DNA of 64,000 nucleotides from Calliopsis andreniformis (taxonomy: Eukaryota > Arthropoda > Insecta > Hymenoptera > Andrenidae), in assembly GCF_051401765.1 (NCBI RefSeq), contig NW_027480530.1, forward strand, positions 1,488,001-1,552,000, read 5' to 3'. The notes below the pieces were generated by a model. It was not told where the DNA came from, did not search any database, and worked only from the letters and a program-made list of their open reading frames with translations. This document shows, in pieces, positions 33,572 through 46,400 of the stretch. Positions within the stretch are counted from its first letter, which is position 1; each line of letters opens with the position of its first letter. The translations under genes were made by a program, and so were the position numbers.

Positions 33572-34414
33572 ACTGCTACAGACACTGACACTGCTCCTGT
33601 CACTGCTCCTGACATTGCTCCTGACACTGACCCTGCTCCTGACACTGCTCCTGAAACTGCTCCAGACACTGACACTGCTCCTAACACTGCTCCTGACACT
33701 GACACTAACGCTGACACTGTTCCTAACATTGCAGCTGACACTGACACTGATCCTGACACTGGCACTGTACCTGACACTGCTCCTGACACTGACACTGCTC
33801 CTGCAACTGTTCCTGACACTGCTGCTCACAAAGACACTGCTCCTGACACTGACACTGCTCCTCAAACTACTCCTGATACTGACGCTGCTCCTGACGCTGC
33901 ACCTGACGCAGACACTGCTGCTGATACTGCTACTGACGCTGCCCCTGACACTGCTCCTGACACTGTCACTGCTACTGACATAGGACCTGCTCCTGGCTCT
34001 GCTCCTGACACTGCTCCTGACACTGACCCTTCTGCTGACACTGTTCCTGACACTGCTGCTCACACTGACACTGCTCCTGTCACTGTCACTGCTCCTGATA
34101 CAGACACTGACACTGGTCCAGACACTGCTCCTGACACAGCTCGTGTCACTGACACTGCTCCTGGCACTGCTCCTGATACAGACACTGCTGGTGATCCTGA
34201 CCATGTTCTTGACACTGCTCCTGACACTGATCCTGACACTGACACTGACACCGACACAGCTCCAGACACTGACACTGCTCCTGTCACTGCTCCTGACACT
34301 GACATTGCTCCTGACACTGCTCCTGTCTCTGACACTGACCCTGACACTGCTCCTGACACAGCTCCTGACACTGACACTGCTCCTGACACTGCTCCTGGCA
34401 CTGCTCCTGACACT
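32633..34414 (+). repeat. Most diverged segment of the array, containing the only in-frame stop
   Basis: It is still built of in-phase hexamers but carries more private variants than any other stretch: GTTACTGCG near 32867, ACAACTCC near 32943, GAGCATG near 33047, GATACTCCCC near 33221, GGCTCTGCTGCTG near 33269, TTCTTGAACTG near 33565 and ACTAACGCTGAC near 33704. Pieces resemble 22300-23080 and 29760-30240. Bases about 33860-34053 match about 1684-1878, and 34060-34400 resembles the 22900-23270 region. The accumulation of private changes suggests it escaped recent copying. Confidence 0.7.
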
Positions 34415-37400
34415 GCTCCTGACACTGACACTGACACTGACGCTGCACCTGACACTGCTCCTGTCACTGCTCCTGACACTGACACTGACACTGCTCCTGA
34501 CACTGACACTGCTCCTGACACTGACACTGCTCCAGACACGGCTCATGACACTGCTCCTGACACTGACACTGCTTTTGACACTGCTCCTGACACTGACACT
34601 GCTGCTGAACCTGACAATGCTCCTGACACTGCTCCTGACACAGCTCCTGAAACTGACACTGCCCCTCCCACTGTTCCTGACACTGCTGCACACACTGACA
34701 CTGCTCCTGTCACTGTCACTGCTCCTGACACTGACTCTGCTTCTGTCACTGCTCCTGACACTGACACTGCCACTGACACTGCCCCTGACCCTGCTCCTGA
34801 CACTGCTCCTGGCACTGACACTGCCCCTGACACTGCTCCTGACGCTGCACCTGACACTGACACTTGTCCTGACACTGCTCCTGAATCTGACATTGGTCCT
34901 GACACTGCTCCTGACACTAACACTGCACCTGACACTGCTCCTGGCACTTCTCCTGTCACTGACACTGCTCCTGACACTGCTCCTGACACAGACACTGCTG
35001 CTGATCCTGCCAATGCTCTTGGCAATGCTCCTGACACTGACAATGCACCTGACACTGCTCCTGACACTGCTCCTGACACTGACACTGCTCCTGTCACTGC
35101 TCCTGACACTGGCACTGCTGCTAAAGCTGAGAATGCCCCTGACTCTGCTCCTGACACTGAAACTGCTCCTGAAACTGCTCCTGACCCTGGCACTGCTCCT
35201 CAAACTGCTCCTGACACTGAGGCTGCTCCTGATACTGACACTAACACTGCTTCTGACACTGACACTGCTCCTGGCGCTGCCCCTGACACTGCTCCTGAGA
35301 CAGGCACTGCTCCTGATACTGACACTGACACTGCTCCTGCCACTGACACTGCTCCTGACACAGGCACTGCCCCTGGCTCTGATCCTAACACTGCTCCTGA
35401 CACTCACACTGCTCCAGACACTGCTCCTGATACTGACACTGGCACTGCTACTGACCATGCTCCGGACACTGACACTGCTGCTGATCCTGACAATGCTCCT
35501 AACACTGCTCCAGTCACTGACACTGACACTGCACCTGACACTACTCCTGAAATAGTTGCTGTCAATGACACTGCTCCTGTCACTGCTCCTGACACTGACG
35601 GTGCTGCTGATCCTGAGAATGCTCCTGACACTGCTCCTGACACTGGCACTGCTGCTGACACTGCTGCTGACACTGGCACTGCTGCTGTTCCTGAGAATGC
35701 CCCTGAATATGCTCCTCACACTGACACTGCTCCTGATACTGCTCCTGACACTGACACTGCTCCTCACACTGCTCCTGACACTGACACTGCTCCTGATAAT
35801 GACACTGACACTGCTACTGACACTGACACTGCTCCTGGCTCTGCTCCTGACACTGCACCTGAGAACGCTCCTGACTCTGACGCTGTACCTGACACTGCTC
35901 CTGTCACTGCTCCTGACACTGACACTGGCACTGCTCCTGACACTGACACTGCTCCTGACACTGACACCGCTCCTTGTACTGCTACAGACACTGACACTGC
36001 TCCTGTCACTGCACCTGACACTACTCCTGAAATAGTTGCTGTCAATGACACTGCTCCTGTCACTGCTCCTGACACTGACGGTGCTGCTGATCCTGAGAAT
36101 GCTCCTGACACTGCTCCTGACACTGGCACTGCTGCTGACACTGCTGCTGACACTGGCACTGCTGCTGTTCCTGAGAATGCCCCTGAATATGCTCCTCACA
36201 CTGACACTGCTCCTGATACTGCTCCTGACACTGACACTGCTCCTCACACTGCTCCTGACACTGACACTGCTCCTGATAATGACACTGACACTGCTACTGA
36301 CACTGACACTGCTCCTGGCTCTGCTCCTGACACTGCACCTGAGAACGCTCCTGACTCTGACGCTGTACCTGACACTGCTCCTGTCACTGCTCCTGACACT
36401 GACACTGGCACTGCTCCTGACACTGACACTGCTCCTGACACTGACACCGCTCCTTGTACTGCTACAGACACTGACACTGCTCCTGTCACTGCTCCTGACA
36501 TTGCTCCTGACACTGACCCTGCTCCTGACACTGCTCCTGAAACTGCTCCAGAAACTGACACTGCTCCTAACACTGCTCCTGACACTGACACTACCCCTGA
36601 CACTGTTCCTAACATTGCAGCTGACACTGACACTGCTCATGACACTGGCACTGGACCTGACACTGCTCCTGACACTGACACTGCTCCTGCCAGTGTTCCT
36701 GACACTGGTGCTCGCAAAGACACTGCTCCTGACACTGACACAGCTCCAGACACTGACACTGCTCCTGTCACTGCTCCTGGCACTGACACTGACCCCGACA
36801 CTGCTCCTGTCTCTGCCACTGACCCTGACACTGCTCCTGACACAGCTCCTGACACTGACACTGCTCCTGCCACTGCTCCTGGCACTGCTCCTGACTCTGA
36901 CACTGCTCCTGACACTGCTCCTGATACTGACACTGGCACTGCTACTGACCATGCTGCTGACACTGACACTGCAGCTGATCCTGACAATGCTCCTGGCACT
37001 GCTCCAGCCACTGACACAGACACTGCACCTGACACTGCTCCTGAAATAGCTGCTGTCACTGACACTTCTCCTGTCACTGCTCCTGACACTGACGGCGCTG
37101 CTGATCCTGAGAATGCTCCTGACACTGCTCCTGACACTGACACTGCTCCTGACACTGCTTCTGACACTGGTACTGCTGCTGTTCCTGAGAATGCCCCTGA
37201 ATCTGCTCCTCACACTGACACTGCTCCTGACACTGCTCCTGACACTGACACTGCTCCACACACTGCTCCTGACACTGACACTGCTCCTGACACTGGCACT
37301 GGACCTGACACTGCTCCTGACACTGACACTGCTCCTGCCTATGTTCCTGACACTGGTGGTCACAAAGACACTGCTCCTGACACTGACAGTGCTCCTGACA

Positions 37401-40400
37401 CTGCTCCTCACACTGCTCCTGATACTGACACTGGCACTGCTACTGTCCATGCTCCTGACACTGCTCCTGAGACTGCTCCAGACACTGACACTGCTCCTAA
37501 CACTGCTCCTGACACTGACACTACCCCTGACACTGTTCCTAACATTGCAGCTGACACTGACACTGCTCCTGACACTGGCACTGGACCTGACACTGCTCCT
37601 GACACTGACACTGCTCCTGCCACTGTTCCTGACACAGGTGCTCACAAAGACACTGCTCCTGACACTGACACTGCTCCTGACACTGCTCCTGACACTGCAC
37701 CTGACACTGCTCCTGACACAGACACTGCTCGTGATAATGGCACTGACACTGCTCCTGACACTGACACTGGTCCTGTCACTGACACTGCTCCTCACACTGC
37801 TCCTGACACTGACACTGCTCCTCACACTGCTCCTGACACTGACACTGCACCTGAGAATGCTCCTGACACTGACGCTGCACCTGACACTGCTTCTGTCACT
37901 GCTCCTGACACTGACACTGACACTGCTCCTGACACTGACACTGCTCCTGACACTGAAACTGCTCCAGACACTGCTCATGACACTGCTCCTGACACTGACA
38001 CTGCTCCTGACACTGCTCCTGACACTGACACTGCTGCTGATCCTGACAATGCTCCTGACAATGCTCCTGACACAGCTCCTGAAGCTGAAACTGCACCTCC
38101 TACTGTTCCTTACACTGCTGCTCACACTGACACTGCTCCTGTCACTGGCACTGCTCCTGATACACACAGTGACACTGCTCCAGACACTGCTCCTGACACT
38201 GACATTGCCCCTGATACCGCTCCTGACACACACACTGCTACTGACACTGCTCCTGACACTGACACTGCTCCTGACACTGCTCCTGGCACAGCTCGTGTCA
38301 CTGACACTGCTCGTGGCACTGCTCCTGATACAGACACTGCTGGTGATCCTGACAATGTTCCTGACACTGCTCCTGACACTGCTCCTGACACTGACACTGA
38401 CACTGCTCCTGACACTGACACTGCTACTGACACTGACACTGCTCCTGACACTGCTCCTGACACTGACACTGCTCCTGACACTGCTCCTGATACTGACACT
38501 GCTGCTGATCCTGACAATGCTCCTGACACTGCTCCTGACACAGCTCGTGTCACTGACACTGCTCCTGGCACTGCTCCTGATACAGACACTGCTGGTGATC
38601 CTGACCATGTTCCTGACACTGCTCCTGACACTGCTCCTGACACTGACACTGACACTGACGCTGCACCTGACACTGCTCCTGTCACTGCTCCTGACACTGA
38701 CACTGACACTGCTCCTGACACTGACACTGCTCCTGACACTGACACTGCTCCAGACACGGCTCATGACACTGCTCCTGACACTGACACTGCTTTTGACACT
38801 GCTCCTGACACTGACACTGCTGCTGAACCTGACAATGCTCCTGACACTGACACTGCTCCTGCAACTGTTCCTGACACTGCTGCTCACAAAGACACTGCTC
38901 CTGACACTGACACTGCTCCTCACACTGCTCCTGATACTGACACTGGCACTGCTACTGGCCATGCTCCTGACACTGACACGGCTGCTGATCCTGACAATGC
39001 TCCTGACGCTGCTCCAGTCACTGACACTGACACTGCACGTGACACTACTCCTGAAACAGCTGCTGTCACTGTCACTTCTCCTGTCACTGCTCCTGACACT
39101 GACGCTGCTGCCGATCCTGAGAATGCTCCTGACACTGCTCCTGACACTGACACAGCTCCTGAGAGTGCTCCTGACACTGGCACTGCTGCTGTTCCTGAGA
39201 ATGCCCCTGAATCTGGTCCTCACACTGACTCTGCTCCTGACAGTGCTCCTGGCACTGACACTGTCACTGCTCCTGACACTGACTCTGCTCCTGTCACTGC
39301 TCCTGACAGTGACACTGCCACTGACACTGCCCCTGACCCTGCTGCTGACACTGCTCCTGGCACAGACACTGCCCCTGACACTGCTCCTGACGCTGCACCT
39401 GACACTGACACTTGTCCTGACACTGCTCCTGAAACTGACACTGGTCCTGACACTGCTCCTGACACTGACACTGCTCGTCACACTGCTCCTGACACTGACA
39501 CTGCTCGTCACACTGCTCCTGACACTGACACTGCTCGTCACGCTGCTCCTGACACTGACACTGCACCTGAGAATGCTCCCGACACTCACGCAGCACCTGA
39601 CTCTGCTCCTGACACTGCACCTGACACTGCTCCTGATACAGACACTGCTCCTGATACAGACACTGCTCCTGATACTGGCACTGACACTGCTCCGGACACT
39701 GACACTGGTCCTGTCACTGATACTGCTCCTCACACTGCTCCTGACACCGACACTTGTCCTGACACTGCTCCTGAATCTGACACTGGTCCTGACACTGCTC
39801 CTGACACTGGCACTGCTCCTCACACTGCTCCTGACACTGACACTGCACCTGAGAATGCTCCTGACACTGACGCTGCACCTGACACTGCTCCTGTCACTGC
39901 TCCTGACACTGACACTGACACTGCTCCTGACACTGACACTGCTCCTGACACTGACACTGCTCCAGACACTGCTGCTGACACTGATCCTGACACTGACACT
40001 GCTCCTGACACTGCTCCTGACACTGACAGTGCTCCTGACACTGCTCCTGACACTGACACTGACACACCTCCTGGCACTGCTCCTCACACTGACACAGGTC
40101 CTGTCACTAACCCTGCTCCTCACACTGCTCCTGACACAGATCCTGACACTGACACTGCTCCTGGCACTGACAGTGCTCCTGACACTGCTGATGACAATGA
40201 CACTGCTCGTGACACTGCTCGTGACATTGCTGCACACACTGACACTGCTCATGTGACAGCTCGTGACACTGACCCTGCTCCTGACCCTGCTCCTGACACT
40301 GCTCCTGACACTGACGCTGCTCCTGACACTACTCCTGACACTGACAGTGCCCCTGACACAGCTCCTGACACTGACACTGACACACCTCCTGGCACTACAC

Positions 40401-43400
40401 CTGACACTGACACAGGTCCTGTCACTGACACTGCTCCTCACACTGCTCCTGACACAGATCCTGACACTGACACTGCTCCTGGCACTGACAGTGCTCCTGA
40501 AACTGCTGATGACAATGACACTGCTCGTGACGCTGCTCGTGACATTGCTGCACACACTGACACTGCTCCTCTGACAGCTCATGACACTGACACTGCTCCT
40601 GACACTGACACTGCTCCTCAAACTGCTTCTGATACTGACGCTGCTCCTGACGCTGCACCTGCCGCAGACACTGCTGCTGATACTGCTACTGACACAGCCC
40701 CTGACACTGCTCCTGCAACTGACACTGCTACTGACATAGGACCTGCTCCTGGCTCTGCTCCTGACACTGCTCCTGACACTGACCCTTCTGCTGACACTGT
40801 TCCTGACACTGCTCCAGGCACTGCTCCTGACACAGCTCCTGTCACTGACACTGCTCCTGACACTGCTCCTGACACTGCTCCTGACACTGCTCCAGTCACT
40901 GACTCTGATCCTGACACTGCTCCTGACACTAACACTGCACCTGACACTGCTCCTGGCACTTCTCCTGTCACTGACACTGCTCCTGACACTGCTCCTGACA
41001 CAGGCACTGCTCCTCAAACTGCTCCTGACACTGAGGCTGCTCCTGATACTGACACTAACACTGCTTCTGACACTGACACTGCTCCTGGCACTGCCCCTGC
41101 CACTGCTCCTGAGACAGGCACTGCTCCTGATGCTGACACTGACACTGCTCCTGACACTGACACTGCTCCTGACCCAGGCACTGCTCCTGGCTCTGCTCCT
41201 AACACTGCTCCTGACACTCACACTGCTCCTGTCCCTGCTCCTGACACTGACGGTGCTGCTGATCCTGAGAATGCTCCTGACACTGCTCCTGACACTGACA
41301 CTGCTGGTGACACTGCTGCTGACACTGGCACTGCTGCTGTTCCTGAGAATGCCCCTGAATCTGCTCCTCGCACTGACACTGCTCCTGACGCTGCTCCTGG
41401 CGCAGGCACTGCTCCTGGCTCTGCTCCTGGCACTGACACTGCTCCTGATAATGACACAGACACTGCTGCTGACACTGACACTGCGCCTGGCTCTGCTCCT
41501 GACACTGCTCCTGACACAGCTCCTGACTCTGACGCTGCTCCTGGCGCAGGCACTGCTCCTGGCTCTGCTCCTGGCACTGCTCCTGACGCTGCTCCTGACA
41601 CTGCTCCTGATACTGACACTGGCACTGCCACTGACCGTGCTCCTGACACTGACACTGCTGGTGATCCTGACAATGCTCCTGACACAGCTCCAGTCACTGA
41701 CACTGACACTGCACCTGACACTACTCCTGAAATAGCTGCTGTCACTGACACTTCTCCTGTCACTGCTCCTGACACTGACGGTGCTGCCAATCCTGAGAAT
41801 GCTCCTGACACTGCTCCTGACACTGCTGCTGACACTGGCACTGCTGCTGTTCCTCAGAATGCCCCTGAATATGCTCCTCACACTGACACTGCTCCTGACA
41901 CTGCTCCTGACACTGACACTGCTCCTCACACTGCTCCTGACACTGACACTGCTCCTGATAATGACACTGACACTGCTACTGACACTGACACTGCTCCTGG
42001 CTCTGCTCCTGACACTGCACCTGAGAATGCTCCTGACTCTGTCGCTGCACCTGACACTGCTCCTGTCACTGCTCCTGGCACTGACACTGGCACTGCTCCT
42101 GACACTGACACTGCTCCTGACACTGACACCGCTCCTTGTACTGCTACAGACACTGACACTGCTCCTGTCACTGCTCCTGACATTGCTCCTGACACTGACC
42201 CTGCTCCTGACACTGCTCCTGAAACTGCTCCAGAAACTGACACTGCTCCTAACACTGCTCCTGACACTGACACTACCCCTGACACTGTTCCTAACATTGC
42301 AGCTGACACTGACACTGCTCATGACACTGGCACTGGACCTGACACTGCTCCTGACACTGACACTGCTCCTGCCAGTGTTCCTGACACTGGTGCTCGCAAA
42401 GACACTGCTCCTGACACTGACACAGCTCCAGACACTGACACTGCTCCGGTCACTGCTCCTGACACTGACACTGACCCCGACACTGCTCCTGTCTCTGCCA
42501 CTGACCCTGACACTGCTCCTGACACAGCTCCTGACACTGACACTGCTCCTGCCACTGCTCCTGGCACTGCTCCTGACTCTGACACTGCTCCAGACACTGC
42601 TCCTGATACTGACACTGGCACTGCTACTGACCATGCTGCTGACACTGACACTGCAGCTGATCCTGACAATGCTCCTGGCACTGCTCCAGCCACTGACACA
42701 GACACTGCACCTGACACTGCTCCTGAAATAGCTGCTGTCACTGACACTTCTCCTGTCACTGCTCCTGACACTGACGGCGCTGCTGATCCTGAGAATGCGC
42801 CTGACACTGCTCCTGACACTGACACTGCTCCTGACACTGCTTCTGACATTGGTACTGCTGCTGTTCCTGAGAATGCCCCTGAATCTGCTCCTCACACTGA
42901 CACTGCTCCTGACACTGCTCCTGACACTGACACTGCTCCAGACACTGCTCCTGACACTGACACTGCTCCTGATAATGACACTGACACTGCTACTGGCACT
43001 GACACTGCTCCTGGCTCTGCTCCTGACACTGCACCTGAGAATGCTCCTGACTCTGACGCTGCACCTGACACTGCTCCTGTCACTGCTCCTGACACTGACA
43101 CTGGCACTGCTCGTGACACTAACACTGCTCCTGACACTGACACTGCTCCAGACACTGCTCCTGACACTGCTCCTGACACTGACATTGCTCCTGACACTGC
43201 TCGTGACATTGCTGCACACACTGTCACTGCTCCTGTGACAGCTCGTGACACTGACACTGCTCCTGACACTGACACTGCTCCTCAAACTGCTCCTGATACT
43301 GACGCTGCTCCTGACGCTGCACCTGACGCAGACACTGCTGCTGATACTGCTACTGACGCTGCCCCTGACAGTGCTCCTGACACTGACACTGCTACTGACA

Positions 43401-46400
43401 TAGGACCTGCTCCTGGCTCTGCTCCTGACACTGCTCCTGACACTGACCCTTCTGCTGACACTGTTCCTGACACTGCTGCAGGCACTGCTCCTGACACAGC
43501 TCCTGACACTGACACTGCTTCTGACACTGCTCCTGACACTGCTCCTGACACTGCTCCAGACACTGACTCTGATCCTGACACTGCTCCTGACACTAACACT
43601 GCACCTGACACTGCTCCTGGCACTTCTCCTGTCACTGACAGTGCTCCTGACACTGCTCCTGACACAGACACTGCTGCTGATCCTGACAATGCTCTTGGCA
43701 ATGCTCCTGACACTGACACTGCACCTGACACTGCTCCTGACACTGCTCCTGACACTGACACTGCTCCTGTCACTGCTCCTGACACTGGCACTGCTGCTAA
43801 ACCTGAGAATGCCCCTGACTCTGCTCCTGACACTGAAACTGCTCCTGAAACAGCTCCTGTCACTGGCACTGCTCCTGATACACACAGTGACACTGCTCCA
43901 GACACTGCTCCTGACACTGAGGCTGCTCCTGATACTGACACTAACACTGCTTCTGACACTGACACTGCTCCTGGCGCTGCCCCTGACACTGCTCCTGAGA
44001 CAGGCACTGCTCCTGATACTGACACTGACACTGCTCCTGCCACTGACACTGCTCCTGACACAGGCACTGCCCCTGGCTCTGATCCTAACACTGCTCCTGA
44101 CACTCACACTGCTCCAGACACTGCTCCTGATACTGACACTGGCACTGCTACTGACCATGCTCCGGACACTGACACTGCTGCTGATCCTGACAATGCTCCT
44201 AACACTGCTCCAGTCACTGACACTGACACTGCACCTGACACTACTCCTGAAATAGTTGCTGTCAATGACACTGCTCCTGTCACTGCTCCTGACACTGACG
44301 GTGCTGCTGATCCTGAGAATGCTCCTGACACTGCTCCTGACACTGGCACTGCTGCTGACACTGCTGCTGACACTGGCACTGCTGCTGTTCCTGAGAATGC
44401 CCCTGAATATGCTCCTCACACTGACACTGCTCCTGATACTGCTCCTGACACTGACACTGCTCCTCACACTGCTCCTGACACTGACACTGCTCCTGATAAT
44501 GACACTGACACTGCTACTGACACTGACACTGCTCCTGGCTCTGCTCCTGACACTGCACCTGAGAACGCTCCTGACTCTGACGCTGTACCTGACACTGCTC
44601 CTGTCACTGCTCCTGACACTGACACTGGCACTGCTCCTGACACTGACACTGCTCCTGACACTGACACCGCTCCTTGTACTGCTACAGACACTGACACTGC
44701 TCCTGTCACTGCTCCTGACATTGCTCCTGACACTGACCCTGCTCCTGACACTGCTCCTGAAACTGCTCCAGAAACTGACACTGCTCCTAACACTGCTCCT
44801 GACACTGACACTACCCCTGACACTGTTCCTAACATTGCAGCTGACACTGACACTGCTCATGACACTGGCACTGGACCTGACACTGCTCCTGACACTGACA
44901 CTGCTCCTGCCAGTGTTCCTGACACTGGTGCTCGCAAAGACACTGCTCCTGACACTGACACAGCTCCAGACACTGACACTGCTCCTGTCACTGCTCCTGG
45001 CACTGACACTGACCCCGACACTGCTCCTGTCTCTGCCACTGACCCTGACACTGCTCCTGACACAGCTCCTGACACTGACACTGCTCCTGCCACTGCTCCT
45101 GGCACTGCTCCTGACTCTGACACTGCTCCTGACACTGCTCCTGATACTGACACTGGCACTGCTACTGACCATGCTGCTGACACTGACACTGCAGCTGATC
45201 CTGACAATGCTCCTGGCACTGCTCCAGCCACTGACACAGACACTGCACCTGACACTGCTCCTGAAATAGCTGCTGTCACTGACACTTCTCCTGTCACTGC
45301 TCCTGACACTGACGGCGCTGCTGATCCTGAGAATGCTCCTGACACTGCTCCTGACACTGACACTGCTCCTGACACTGCTTCTGACACTGGTACTGCTGCT
45401 GTTCCTGAGAATGCCCCTGAATCTGCTCCTCACACTGACACTGCTCCTGACACTGCTCCTGACACTGACACTGCTCCACACACTGCTCCTGACACTGACA
45501 CTGCTCCTGACACTGGCACTGGACCTGACACTGCTCCTGACACTGACACTGCTCCTGCCTATGTTCCTGACACTGGTGGTCACAAAGACACTGCTCCTGA
45601 CACTGACAGTGCTCCTGACACTGCTCCTCACACTGCTCCTGATACTGACACTGGCACTGCTACTGTCCATGCTCCTGACACTGCTCCTGAGACTGCTCCA
45701 GACACTGACACTGCTCCTAACACTGCTCCTGACACTGACACTACCCCTGACACTGTTCCTAACATTGCAGCTGACACTGACACTGCTCCTGACACTGGCA
45801 CTGGACCTGACACTGCTCCTGACACTGACACTGCTCCTGCCACTGTTCCTGACACAGGTGCTCACAAAGACACTGCTCCTGACACTGACACTGCTCCTGA
45901 CACTGCTCCTGACACTGCACCTGACACTGCTCCTGACACAGACACTGCTCGTGATACTGGCACTGACACTGCTCCTGACACTGACACTGGTCCTGTCACT
46001 GACACTGCTCCTCACACTGCTCCTGACACTGACACTGCTCCTCACACTGCTCCTGACACTGACACTGCACCTGAGAATGCTCCTGACACTGACGCTGCAC
46101 CTGACACTGCTTCTGTCACTGCTCCTGACACTGACACTGACACTGCTCCTGACACTGACACTGCTCCTGACACTGAAACTGCTCCAGACACTGCTCATGA
46201 CACTGCTCCTGACACTGACACTGCTCCTGACACTGCTCCTGACACTGACACTGCTGCTGATCCTGACAATGCTCCTGACAATGCTCCTGACACAGCTCCT
46301 GAAGCTGAAACTGCACCTCCTACTGTTCCTTACACTGCTGCTCACACTGACACTGCTCCTGTCACTGGCACTGCTCCTGATACACACAGTGACACTGCTC

